Positions 44,228 through 53,407 of a DNA stretch of 64,000 bases are shown here, one piece after another. The notes under the pieces were generated by a model that was given only the letters and a program-made list of their open reading frames with translations, did not search any database and had not been told where the DNA came from. How positions within the stretch are numbered: the stretch's first letter is position 1; the number at the start of each line of letters is the position of its first letter. Source of the stretch: Nitrospirillum sp034427435 (GTDB taxonomy: Bacteria; Pseudomonadota; Alphaproteobacteria; Azospirillales; Azospirillaceae); NCBI RefSeq assembly GCF_034427435.1, contig NZ_JAXQNP010000004.1, positions 1 through 64,000 on the forward strand. Reading direction: 5' to 3'. A program made the position numbers and the translations under genes.

Positions 44228-45849
44228 ATGATCCGCTTTGAAAACGTCAGCAAGCACAATGGCCACCGCATTCTGTTCATGGAGGCGTCGGCCGCGCTGA
44301 ACCGGGGGAGAAGATCGGCCTGGTCGGGCCCAATGGTGCCGGCAAGACCACCCTGTTCCGCATGATCACGGGGGAGGAGATGCCGGACGGCGGCCAGGTG
44401 TCGATCGAGAAGCAGGTCACCATCGGCTATTTCAACCAGGATGTGGGCGAGATGTCCGGCCGCAGCGCCGTGGCGGAGGTGATGGATGGCGCCGGGCCGG
44501 TCAGCGATGTCGCCAAGGAGCTGGCCAGCCTGGAGGCGGCCATGGCGGACCCCGACCAGGCCGACCAGATGGACGCGATCATCGAGCGCTATGGCGAGGT
44601 GCAGGCGCGCTTCGACGAACTGGGCGGGTACGAGCTGGAGGGGAAGGCGCGCGAGGTGCTGGCCGGCCTCAGCTTCAGCCAGGAGATGATGGACAAGGAC
44701 GTGGGTGGCCTGTCGGGCGGCTGGAAGATGCGCGTGGCGCTGGCCCGCATCCTGCTGATGAAGCCCGACGCCATGCTGCTGGACGAACCCAGCAACCATC
44801 TGGACATCGAAAGCCTGATCTGGCTGGAAGGGTTCCTGAAGGGCTATGACGGCGCCCTGCTCATGACCTCGCACGACCGGGAGTTCATGAACCGCATCGT
44901 CACCAAGATCATCGAGATCGACGGCGGGTCGCTCACCAGCTATTCCGGCGACTACGCCTTCTATGAACAGCAGCGGGCGCTGAACGAGCGCCAGCAGCAG
45001 GCGCAGTTCGAGCGCCAGCAGGCCATGCTGGCCAAGGAGCTGAAGTTCATCGAGCGCTTCAAGGCCCGCGCCTCGCACGCCAGCCAGGTGCAGAGCCGGG
45101 TGAAGAAGCTGGACAAGATCGACCGGGTCGAGCCGCCCAAGCGCCGCCAGACGGTGACGTTCGAATTCCCGCCGGCGCCGCGCTCAGGCGATGACGTCGC
45201 GGTGCTGAAGAACGTGCACAAGGGCTATGGCAGCCGCACCATTTACCAGGGCCTGGACCTCACCATCCGCCGCAAGGAACGCTGGTGCGTCATGGGCGTC
45301 AACGGGGCGGGGAAGTCCACCCTGCTGAAGCTGATCGCCGGCGCGGACCAGCCGGACTCCGGGACCGTCACGGTCGGCGGCAGCGTCAAGATGGGCTATT
45401 TCTCCCAGCACGCCATGGAACTGCTGGACGGCGAGCAGACGGTGTTCGAGGCGCTGGAGGCGAAGTTTCCCCAGGCCGGCCAGGGCTCGCTGCGCGCCCT
45501 CTCGGGCTGTTTCGGCTTTTCCGGCGATGACGTGGAAAAGAGGTGCCGTGTCCTGTCGGGTGGGGAGAAGGCCCGGCTGGTGATGGCCATGATGCTGTAC
45601 AACCCGCCCAATTTCCTGGTGCTGGACGAACCGACCAACCACCTGGATCTGGACACCAAGCAGATGCTGATCACGGCCCTGGCCGCTTATGAGGGCACCA
45701 TGCTGTTCGTGTCGCACGACCGCCATTTCCTGGCGCGGCTGTCCAACCGGGTGCTGGAACTGACGCCGGACGGCATCCACCAGTACGGCGGCGGGTACAC
45801 GGAATATGTGGCGCGCACGGGGCAGGAGGCGCCGGGCCTGCGCAGCTGA
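44228..45849 (+). pseudogene. ABC-F family ATPase, one-base frame error near its start
   Basis: The gene starts MIRFENVSKHNGHRILFMEA at 44228. At 44304-44308 a G5 run needs a sixth G to join AALNRG to EKIGLVGPNGAGKTTLFRMI, giving about 540 residues. Two ATPase domains are present: Walker A motifs GPNGAGKTT and GVNGAGKST, signatures LSGGWKMRVALAR and LSGGEKARLVMAM, and Walker B motifs MLLDEPSNHLD and LVLDEPTNHLD. The linker carries the ABC-F basic coiled coil (FIERFKARASHASQVQSRVK). There are no membrane segments, as expected for ribosome-associated ABC-F proteins. As given, translation from the next in-frame ATG (44362) would lack the first Walker A. A sequencing error is the likeliest explanation. 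Confidence 0.8.
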
Positions 45850-45990
45850 GGCGGCCCTTCGGCGGGCGCGGGCGACTTTTTTTTCACGTGCGGCGATTTC
45901 GCACCAAACCAATCGGGCCGCCCAAGCGAATTATAAGCGGTCTGCCCCATCTGTGGGGACCTGAGCGTTTTGAAAGGGACGGAGCAAACC

Positions 45991-46554
45991 ATGAACATCA
46001 TCCACAGTGCCCGCACCATCCTGGCCGCGGCGGCGGTCCTGGCCGTGGCGGGTGGGGCCACCGTGGCCTCGGCCGCGCTGCCGGTGGGCGCCACCGCGCC
46101 GGACTTCCAGCTGCAGGGCGCTTTGGCCGGCAAGCCGCTGACCTTCTCGCTGCACGAGGCGCTGAGCAAGGGGCCGGTCGTGCTGTACTTCTTCCCGGCG
46201 GCCTTCACCAAGGGATGCACCATCGAGGCGCACGAGTTCGCCGAGGCGACGGACGACTTCAAGAAGCTGGGCGCCACCGTCATCGGCGTCACCGCCGGCA
46301 ATGTCGACCGCGTGGCGGAATTCTCCAGCCTGGAATGCCGCGACAAGTTCGCCGTGGCGGCCGACCCCGACGCCAAGGTCGCCACCGAATACCAGAACAT
46401 CATCCAGGCCGACGGCCGCGTGATCTCCGACCGGACGTCCTATGTCATCGCGCCCGGCGGCAAAATCCTGCTGAGCTTCACCGACAAGAACCCCGACACG
46501 CACATCGAAAAGGCGATGGAGGCGGTGAAGGCCTACGCCAAGACGGCCAAGTAA
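45991..46554 (+). CDS. Secreted peroxiredoxin (AhpC/TSA, Bcp-like)
   Basis: The 187-residue protein has a signal peptide (RTILAAAAVLAVAGGATVASA) followed by a peroxiredoxin domain: GATAPDFQLQGALAG, VLYFFPAAFTKGCTIEAHEF with the peroxidatic Cys, and a second Cys in LECRDKFAVAADPDAKVA. FTKGCTIEA replaces the usual TPGCT, a known variant. It should reduce peroxides in the periplasm and needs a periplasmic thiol donor that is not visible here. The ATG at 45991 follows GGAG with eight-base spacing; a TTG at 45970 is less likely. Confidence 0.88.
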   Translation: MNIIHSARTILAAAAVLAVAGGATVASAALPVGATAPDFQLQGALAGKPLTFSLHEALSKGPVVLYFFPAAFTKGCTIEAHEFAEATDDFKKLGATVIGVTAGNVDRVAEFSSLECRDKFAVAADPDAKVATEYQNIIQADGRVISDRTSYVIAPGGKILLSFTDKNPDTHIEKAMEAVKAYAKTAK

Positions 46555-46576
46555 AGCACCTAGCCTGACATCGGCC

Positions 46577-46609
46577 GCCGGCGACACCCCCCTCCAGGGT
46601 GGCGCCGGC
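46577..46609. terminator. Bidirectional terminator-like hairpin
   Basis: GCCGGCG (46577-46583) pairs with CGCCGGC (46603-46609), and inside it CACCC pairs with GGGTG. It sits between the convergent peroxiredoxin and mgtA genes. There is no T-tract on either strand. Confidence 0.45.
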
Positions 46610-46612
46610 GTC

Positions 46613-49174
46613 TCAGCTTGAGAAACGCCGGAAGAACAGCCGCTTGACCCCCTCCGCCAGGGCGAGGTAGGCGAGAACGGCGGCGCCCAGCAGCAGGTAG
46701 AACAGCGGCGGCGGGGCGACCAGCCCGAAGACCGGCGCCAGCGGTGTCAGGGGCAGCAGGGCGGCCAGGGCCGCCGTCGCCAGGGCCAGGCCCGCCAGCA
46801 TGGGGTGGGGGTGGCTGCGCCACGGGGCCCGTGGCGTCCGGATGATGAAGATCACCAGCACCTGGGTCGCCAGGCTTTCCACGAACCAGCCCGTTTGGAA
46901 CAGGGCCTCGTCCGCGTGCAGCAGGTGCAGCAGGACGTAGAAGGTCAGGAAGTCGAACAGCGAGCTGACCGGCCCCAGCACCAGCATGAAGCGCAGGATC
47001 AAGGGCAGGTTCCAGTGCACCGGCCGGGCCAGCGCCTCCTCCTCCACATTGTCGAAGGGAATGCCGGTTTCCGAGGCGTCGTACAGCAGGTTGTTCAACA
47101 GCACCTGCACCGGCGTCATGGGCAGGAAGGGCAGGAACAGCGCGGCGCCGGCCATGCTGAACATGTTGCCGAAGTTGGAACTGCTGCCCATCAGCACGTA
47201 TTTGGTGACGTTCAGCACGGTGCGCCGCCCCTCCAGCACGGCCTCATGCACCACCGACAGATCGTGGTCCAGCAGGATGATGCCGGCGGCCTCCTTCGCC
47301 ACGTCGGTGGCGCTGTCGACGGAGATGCCGACATCGGCGGCATGCAGGGCGGAGGCGTCATTCACCCCATCGCCCATGAAGCCCACCACATGCCCCGTCT
47401 GCCGGCAGGCCAGCAGCACCCGCTCCTTCTGCTGCGGCGTGACGCGGCAGAAGACGGTGACGTGTGGCAGCCGGGCGCGCAGCGCGTCCTCGCTCAGCGT
47501 CCGCAGCTCTTCCCCCGTCATCACGCCGCGGATGGGCAGGTCCAGTTGCGCGCACAGGTGGCGGGTCACCGCCTCCGTGTCGCCGGTCAGGATCTTGATG
47601 GCGACGCCGGACCGGGCCAGGGCCGCGACGGCGGCGGTGGCGCTGGCCTTGGGCGGGTCGAGGAAGGCCAGGTGGCCCTCGAACACCAGGTCGCATTCGT
47701 CGGCGCGGTCGATATGCTCCCGATCCGGCGGCAGCGGCTTGGTCGCCACGGCCAGGGCGCGGCACCCTTCGCGGCCCAGATCCTGGAACTGGGCGTCCAG
47801 CCGCGCCCGCATGTCGTCATCCAGGGGCGCGTCGTCCCCGCCGGCGCCGCGATAGCGCCCGGACAGGCGCAGCAGATCCTCCGGCGCGCCCTTGACCACC
47901 AGCAGCCTCTCCCCGCCGTTCTCCGCCAGCACGGACACCCGCCGACGTTCAAAGTCGAAGGGCACCTCATCGCATTTGCGCCAGGCCGCCAGGTCAGGGG
48001 TTGCCTGGGCGGCATCACCGTAGGCCAGGATGGCCTCGTCCAGCGGGCTGCGCAGGCCGGTTTCGAAGCGGCTGTTGAGATAGGCCAGGTCGAAGGGGCG
48101 CCGCCCTTCGTTCCCCTGGCAGTCCAGGGTGCGGACCAGGCGGATGTTGGCCTCGGTCAACGTTCCCGTCTTGTCGGTGCACAGCACATCCATGGCGCCC
48201 ACGTTGTGCATGGAGGCCAGGCGCTTGACGATCACCCGCCGCTTGGCCAGGCGCATGGCCCCGCGCGCCAGGGTGACGGTGACGATCATGGGCAACAGCT
48301 CCGGCGTCAGCCCGACGGCCAAGGCCAGCGCGAACATCAGGGAATCCAGCCACGGCCGGTGGAACAGCACGTTCACCGTCAGGACGAACAGCACGAGGAA
48401 GATGGTCAGCCGCAGGATCAGGAAGCCGAAGCGCCGGACGCCGATCTCAAAGGCGGTCGGCGGGGGGACGGACCGCAGGCTGCCGCTGATCCGCCCGAAC
48501 AGGGTGGCGGCGCCGGTCTGGCAGACGACGGCCGTGGCGCTGCCGGCGATGACCGAGGTTCCCATGAACAGGCAGGCGGTGGCCTCGCCCGCCATGGCCG
48601 GGGCGGGTGGCGTGTGCTCCGCCCGCTTCTCCACGGGATAGGCCTCGCCGGTCAGGACGGCCTGGTTCACGAATAGGTCCCGCGCCTGCAGCAGGCGGCA
48701 ATCGGCCGGCACCAGGTCGCCGGCAGACAGGCGCACGATGTCGCCGGGGACCAGTTGGTCCAGCGGCAGGGTGGCTTCCGCGCCGTCGCGCAGCACCTGG
48801 GCCCGGACGGCGACCGTGCGGCGCAAGGCCTCCACCGCCGCCTCGGCCTGGCGCTCCTGGATGAAATCCAGCACGACGCTCAGCAGCACGACGATGGCGA
48901 CGATGATGAAGCTGGAGGTGTTGCCCGTGACCGCCGACAGCCCGCTGGCGAACAGCAGGATGAGCACCAGCGGGTTGGCGAACCGGGCCAGGAAGTCGAC
49001 CCACGCCCGCCGCCGGCGCGGCGGCACCGGCTGGTTCGGTCCCCAGCGCCGCCGCCTGTCCTCCGCCTCGCCGCTGCCCAGTCCTGCGGGGCTGCTGGCC
49101 AGTGAGGCCAGCACCGCGTCCAGCGGCTGCGACCAACTGGGCTGTGGCGCGGCGGATTCTAGGGACGGCGGCAT
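46613..49174 (-). CDS. mgtA: Magnesium-transporting P-type ATPase
   Basis: The 853-residue P-type ATPase (class IIIB) has the phosphorylation motif DVLCTDKTGTLTEANIR, the actuator loop QAVLTGEAYPVEK, the helix-4 block AVGLTPELLPMIVTVTLARG, the nucleotide-domain VVKGAPEDLL and the hinge GFMGDGVNDASALHAADVGI. YVLMGSSSNFGNMFSMAGA and the following helices match MgtA/MgtB. It imports Mg2+ into the cytoplasm. The start at 49174 lies inside the end of the upstream depolymerase-like gene (16-bp overlap) and has no good ribosome site, so translation is probably coupled. No mgtA-type leader is visible because there is no intergenic space. Confidence 0.93.
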   Translation of the reverse strand: MPPSLESAAPQPSWSQPLDAVLASLASSPAGLGSGEAEDRRRRWGPNQPVPPRRRRAWVDFLARFANPLVLILLFASGLSAVTGNTSSFIIVAIVVLLSVVLDFIQERQAEAAVEALRRTVAVRAQVLRDGAEATLPLDQLVPGDIVRLSAGDLVPADCRLLQARDLFVNQAVLTGEAYPVEKRAEHTPPAPAMAGEATACLFMGTSVIAGSATAVVCQTGAATLFGRISGSLRSVPPPTAFEIGVRRFGFLILRLTIFLVLFVLTVNVLFHRPWLDSLMFALALAVGLTPELLPMIVTVTLARGAMRLAKRRVIVKRLASMHNVGAMDVLCTDKTGTLTEANIRLVRTLDCQGNEGRRPFDLAYLNSRFETGLRSPLDEAILAYGDAAQATPDLAAWRKCDEVPFDFERRRVSVLAENGGERLLVVKGAPEDLLRLSGRYRGAGGDDAPLDDDMRARLDAQFQDLGREGCRALAVATKPLPPDREHIDRADECDLVFEGHLAFLDPPKASATAAVAALARSGVAIKILTGDTEAVTRHLCAQLDLPIRGVMTGEELRTLSEDALRARLPHVTVFCRVTPQQKERVLLACRQTGHVVGFMGDGVNDASALHAADVGISVDSATDVAKEAAGIILLDHDLSVVHEAVLEGRRTVLNVTKYVLMGSSSNFGNMFSMAGAALFLPFLPMTPVQVLLNNLLYDASETGIPFDNVEEEALARPVHWNLPLILRFMLVLGPVSSLFDFLTFYVLLHLLHADEALFQTGWFVESLATQVLVIFIIRTPRAPWRSHPHPMLAGLALATAALAALLPLTPLAPVFGLVAPPPLFYLLLGAAVLAYLALAEGVKRLFFRRFSS

Positions 49175-50199
49175 AGGAAATCCCGAACCACAGGGTGCAC
49201 CCGGTCATGCCAGACGGCGCCGTGGAAAAGGTTGAAATGCCCGGCGGGCGCGAAAAGACGGTGCCCGCGCCGGGCCTTGGGTATGGCGGGGCAGAGGCGA
49301 TGCGCCACCTCGCATTGGCCGGGGCCGGCGATGTCGTCGCGCCCGCCCTCGATGGTCAGCAGGCCGGTATCCCGGATCAGGGCGGGGGTCACCGGCAGGT
49401 CGCACCAGCGCAGGGTTCCCTGGGCCAGGGCGTCGGCGTGATAGACGGTGTCGATCACGTCCAGGAAGAATTCGGCGGGCACGTCGATCAGCGACGCCAG
49501 GTCGGACAGGAAGGGATGCCCCGCCGGGTCCAGGCCGTCGTCGTGCAGGGCCTTGCGGATGATGTCGCAGCCGTCCGCCATGTGCCGGTTCACATAGGAC
49601 CACAGCACGCGCCGCTGCGTTTCCCGGTCATAGACGGCCCGCCCGACACCCAGCCGCCCCTCCGGGACCAGGGAAAGGGCGTGGGTGCGGAACCAATCCA
49701 GGGAATGGGCGGCGGCGAACTGATCCCCGACCGTGGGGTTGATGCGCGGGTCGATCTTGCCGCCGATCAGCACCAGGCTGCGCGGGTTGGGCAGGGTCCG
49801 GCTGGACGCCAGCAGGGCGGTCGCGGCCAGGGCCGGCAGGGCCGACTGGCACAGGCCGATGAGGTCGACCTCGCCCAGCTGTTGTACGGCGTCCAGCACC
49901 CGCGACAGGCAGTCGGCCAAACCGAAGCCGCCGCAGGCGGCCGGGACATCGGCGGCATCGCGCCATTCCAACAGGTGCAGGTCGCACCAGGGCGCCATGT
50001 CCGCCACCATGTCATGCAGCAGGCGGGGATTGATCCCCGAGAGGGGGGCGATGATCAGAACGCGGGCGGCCGGCGCCGCCACCCCACCGTCCAAAGCCGG
50101 AAACCGCACCAGGCGATCAAAGACGCCGTCCTTTACAATCTCTTCCCTGAAGCCCGCAGGGGGCGGCTGCCCGTGTGGGGGGAGTGACGGTTCCGGCAT
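49159..50199 (-). CDS. Intracellular PHB depolymerase-like alpha/beta hydrolase
   Basis: The protein has about 346 residues. It resembles intracellular polyhydroxybutyrate depolymerases (PhaZ): a nucleophile-elbow cysteine in DLIGLCQSALPALAA in place of the lipase serine, the block LVLIGGKIDPRINPT, and a C-terminal His near LFAPAGHFNLFHGAVW. An Asp for the triad is likely in LTIEGGRDDIAGPGQCEVAH. It would release hydroxybutyrate from storage granules. It is shorter than typical PhaZ (about 400), so a related hydrolase cannot be excluded. GGAGGAG precedes the ATG at 50199. It overlaps mgtA by 16 bp. Confidence 0.7.
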   Translation of the reverse strand: MPEPSLPPHGQPPPAGFREEIVKDGVFDRLVRFPALDGGVAAPAARVLIIAPLSGINPRLLHDMVADMAPWCDLHLLEWRDAADVPAACGGFGLADCLSRVLDAVQQLGEVDLIGLCQSALPALAATALLASSRTLPNPRSLVLIGGKIDPRINPTVGDQFAAAHSLDWFRTHALSLVPEGRLGVGRAVYDRETQRRVLWSYVNRHMADGCDIIRKALHDDGLDPAGHPFLSDLASLIDVPAEFFLDVIDTVYHADALAQGTLRWCDLPVTPALIRDTGLLTIEGGRDDIAGPGQCEVAHRLCPAIPKARRGHRLFAPAGHFNLFHGAVWHDRVHPVVRDFLCRRP

Positions 50200-50541
50200 G
50201 GTCTCCTCCCATCGGGTTGGGGAGCAGGCGTGGTGAAGCGGACCAGGATGGCGGGATCTTGCCACACGGGCGCGGAGCCGCATTGACCCAACGCAAGGGA
50301 TGGGCAGCGGCCCATTCCCTTGGCAATATCGTAACTGGCCTGGAGGCCTGTGGTCAGTCGTGGATATTAAGAAATCAAAGAATGGGCATGAAGTTTCCTA
50401 TGTTAACGCAATAAGAACGGCATATTTTTTAATTTAACTTGCATTTTTATCTTGTGTCCCCAGTTCGGCGCATGATGCCATGGGGTGTCGGCTGTCTGGT
50501 TGACCGTTACGACGGTCGGACTTTGGTGGCGCTGGGGGGGC
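50200..50541. other. AT-rich divergent intergenic region
   Basis: Between the depolymerase-like gene and the S41 peptidase gene lie about 340 bp, of which 50370-50460 is strikingly AT-rich (ATATTTTTTAATTTAA). It must contain both promoters. No gene or clear operator was seen. Confidence 0.45.
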
Positions 50542-52125
50542 ATGCTTAACAAGATCTGGCGCAGAAGCCGTCTTATCAGGGTTTCGGCCTACCTTTTATT
50601 GATAGGGACGGCGGCGGCCGGGGCTATCTTCTACCTGCGGCACAAGCCATCGCGTGTGTTCGACACCGCGTGGGATGTGGTCAACACGCATTATTATGAC
50701 CGCACCTTCAACGGGTATGACTGGGTGAAAGTGGGCCAGACCTACAGGGCCAAGCTGCCGTGGTGGGACAGCCAGGGATTCGATACCGCCGAGGTCATCA
50801 ATTCCATGCTGCGACTGCTTGAAAGCTCCCATCTGGATTACGAGCCGCCCGCCCAGGCTGAGTTTACCATCCAATCAGAGCCCGGTGCTGGATTGGTCTT
50901 TCCTGACAGTATGGAGATGGCGGGCCTCAGCGTCATTGGTCCGGGGCACATGAAGACGCCGATCATTATGGAAATTGAGGGGAATTCTTTCCTCTATGGC
51001 CGTGGTGCTAGAGTAGGTGATCATGTACTTATCTGGACACTGAAAAACACTGATGGGAAAGTCGATGTATTGTATGAAATGACAAAGCCGGATGGCTCTG
51101 TTGTTAAGGTGTATGTGGAAAAATCACAGATATCTCATGACGATTCTGTTCCACACGTAGAAAATGGAAGAATTATAGTTAGTAATTTCGATGTAGACTC
51201 CTTTGTGGCGCTAAATGCGCTTCGGAAGGATCCTGCAAACGCCGGCCTTGTGGTGTTCTACCGCCCTAGTGGCATCGTCACCACCCTTGGGGGGGCAGGG
51301 ACTGATGAGATTATGCTGGTCATCGACGTAGAAAAGGATTCCGTCGCCGATCACGAGGGAATTGAGATTGGCTCGACTTTGCGGGGAATGACCAGCCTGC
51401 CGCGCCAGGATGGCAAGGACGGCATCGCGTTGACCATTCAGCTGCCCAACGGGGAAGAGAGGAAGTTCGAGGCGAAGGTGCCGATCAGGGATGTCGAGGG
51501 ATGGCAACCCTATCACCGGTCCGTTGAGAGGGTCGGCACCACCCTGGTCATCCGGTTCGACAAGTTCAGTGATGAGGATGTGGACTGGGTCGGTACCCAG
51601 CTTCAACAGCACGGTTCCGGGCCCGTCATTCTGGATCTTCGCAATAATTCCGGCGGCACTGTTAAAGCGACACAGCGCTTCCTGGGCTACTTCCTGCCCG
51701 CCGGGGCCACGATCATGGAACAACGGAGCGCCACCGGCACCGAAATTATAAAGGTTTCGGACGGGAACGCCGCCATATCCGGTCCGTTGGCGGTCCTGGT
51801 CGGCCCGGCCTCCGCCAGCGCCGCCGAGGTTTCTGCCGCAGCACTTCAGGCTTACGGCCGTGCGACCATCGTGGGCCGGAAGACATCCGGCGATGTTCTC
51901 ATGGCGCGCGCCCATCACCTGTCGAACGGCGGCTTGCTCCAGGTGCCCGAGGCGGCGCTGAGGGACCCCAAGGGGCGGGAGCTGGAGGGCTATGGCCTGG
52001 TGCCGGACATCGCGGTGTGGAAGACCCTGACCACCATCCGCGAAGGCCGGGACGTGCCGCTGGAAACGGCCCTGGCGGTTGTGACGGGGGCCAAAGCGCC
52101 CGTCGCGGCGGCGGCACGGCCCTGA
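50542..52125 (+). CDS. Membrane-anchored S41-family peptidase
   Basis: The protein has about 527 residues. It has one N-terminal membrane segment (VSAYLLLIGTAAAGAIFYL), a helical region, an atypical middle part (residues 110-270), and a C-terminal tail-specific protease core: VILDLRNNSGGTVKATQRFL, the Ser nucleophile in VGPASASAAEVSAAALQAYG, and the Lys in ATIVGRKTSGDVLMA. A PDZ-like stretch (EIMLVIDVEKDSVADHEGIE, then SLPRQDGKDGIALTI) precedes it. The active site faces the periplasm, and targets are unknown. Bases 50960-51340 are much richer in A+T than the rest of the gene, suggesting a transferred or recombined segment. The ATG at 50542 follows a G-rich stretch. Confidence 0.82.
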   Translation: MLNKIWRRSRLIRVSAYLLLIGTAAAGAIFYLRHKPSRVFDTAWDVVNTHYYDRTFNGYDWVKVGQTYRAKLPWWDSQGFDTAEVINSMLRLLESSHLDYEPPAQAEFTIQSEPGAGLVFPDSMEMAGLSVIGPGHMKTPIIMEIEGNSFLYGRGARVGDHVLIWTLKNTDGKVDVLYEMTKPDGSVVKVYVEKSQISHDDSVPHVENGRIIVSNFDVDSFVALNALRKDPANAGLVVFYRPSGIVTTLGGAGTDEIMLVIDVEKDSVADHEGIEIGSTLRGMTSLPRQDGKDGIALTIQLPNGEERKFEAKVPIRDVEGWQPYHRSVERVGTTLVIRFDKFSDEDVDWVGTQLQQHGSGPVILDLRNNSGGTVKATQRFLGYFLPAGATIMEQRSATGTEIIKVSDGNAAISGPLAVLVGPASASAAEVSAAALQAYGRATIVGRKTSGDVLMARAHHLSNGGLLQVPEAALRDPKGRELEGYGLVPDIAVWKTLTTIREGRDVPLETALAVVTGAKAPVAAAARP

Positions 52126-52129
52126 CCCG

Positions 52130-53407
52130 TCACCCCGTTCGGGAGGGTGAGATGGCCAGCCGGGGTGCGGTCCGGGTGGCGGTTTCCGGGAACAGGGCTG
52201 TCAACGCCATGACGGCCAATCCTGCCGCCGCCCCCAGGCCCAGGAAGGCCCAGGAATAGCCGAACCTGTCGACCACGGCGCCCGCCGCCAGGCCGCTGAT
52301 GGCCCCGCCTATCCCCTGCGCCGACATGATGAGGCCCAGGGCCAGGTTGTAATGGCCGCTCTCCCGCGTCAGGTCGGCGACGATCAGGGGTGTCAGCACC
52401 CCGACCAGCCCGGCGCCGACGCCGTCCAGAAGCTGCACGCCGATCAGCCAGGCGGGATTGTCGGACGCCAGGTAGAGGCAGGCGCGGAGGGGCAGCACGG
52501 CGAAGGCGATCAGCAGCACCGGCTTGCGGCCCCATTTCTCCGCATAATGGCCGGCCAGCAGCGCCATGGGCAGCATGACCAATTGGGCGGCGATGATGCA
52601 GGACGACATCATGGCGGTGGCCCATTCCGGGTTGGCGTTGGCCAGCTTTTGGCCCACCAGGGGCAGCAGCGGGGCGTTGGCGAAATGGAACAGCAGCCCG
52701 CAGCCGGCGAAGACCATCAGGGGCCGGCATCGGAGAAGGGCGCGCACGGTACCCTGGGCCGGATGGGCCAGGCCCTCATCCCGGCCCCGGGCGTCCCGAC
52801 CCTGGGCGCGGTGGTGGTCGATGGCCGCCGCCGGGATGGACAGCACCGCGATCGTGGCCAGCACGGCGAAGAACGGCCCCAGCAGGAAGACCGACCGCTG
52901 GCCGAAAAGATGACCCAGCACCCCGGCGGCCAGGGCGATGAAGACGTTGCCGGCGTGGTCGAAGGCGCCGTTGCGCCCCATCCGCCCCGCCAACTGGGAC
53001 CGGGCGTACAGCCCCAGGGTCAGCGCCGCCACCGCCGGCCCGAAGATGTCGCCCACCACCGCCAGCACGGTATTGGCCAGCAGGACGGGCCAGAACGTCG
53101 GCATGGCGAAGATGACGACGCTGCCGATGGCCAACACCGCCAGGGCGGCGGCCACCAGTTCCCGCTTGGCGCGGACGGCGTCGATCAAGGCGCCGGCCGG
53201 CCCCTGGGCGGCCAGGCCCAGCAGGCCGCTCACCAGGGTCACCATGCCCACGGCGGACTGGCTCCAGCCCTGCTGGGTGACCAGGTAGACGTTCAGGAAC
53301 GGCCCCAGGGCGCCGCGCACATCGGCCAGCAGGAAGTTGAGGGCGTCCAGCGCGTTCAGGCTTTTGCACAGCCGTGCCACGCTGCCCCTTAAGGGCGTCG
53401 AAATCAT
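52130..53407 (-). CDS. MFS transporter
   Basis: The protein has about 425 residues and 12 predicted helices. The first cytoplasmic loop motif appears as GPAGALIDAVRAKRE, and the sixth-seventh loop is long and charged (HHRAQGRDARGRDEGLAHPA). The second half repeats the pattern (GHYAEKWGRKPVLLIAFAVL). The substrate is unknown. Its ATG at 53407 overlaps the stop of the upstream ArsB-type permease gene (ATGA), so it is the last gene of the sigma-54 operon. It converges with the S41 peptidase gene with only four bases between. Confidence 0.88.
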   Translation of the reverse strand: MISTPLRGSVARLCKSLNALDALNFLLADVRGALGPFLNVYLVTQQGWSQSAVGMVTLVSGLLGLAAQGPAGALIDAVRAKRELVAAALAVLAIGSVVIFAMPTFWPVLLANTVLAVVGDIFGPAVAALTLGLYARSQLAGRMGRNGAFDHAGNVFIALAAGVLGHLFGQRSVFLLGPFFAVLATIAVLSIPAAAIDHHRAQGRDARGRDEGLAHPAQGTVRALLRCRPLMVFAGCGLLFHFANAPLLPLVGQKLANANPEWATAMMSSCIIAAQLVMLPMALLAGHYAEKWGRKPVLLIAFAVLPLRACLYLASDNPAWLIGVQLLDGVGAGLVGVLTPLIVADLTRESGHYNLALGLIMSAQGIGGAISGLAAGAVVDRFGYSWAFLGLGAAAGLAVMALTALFPETATRTAPRLAISPSRTG

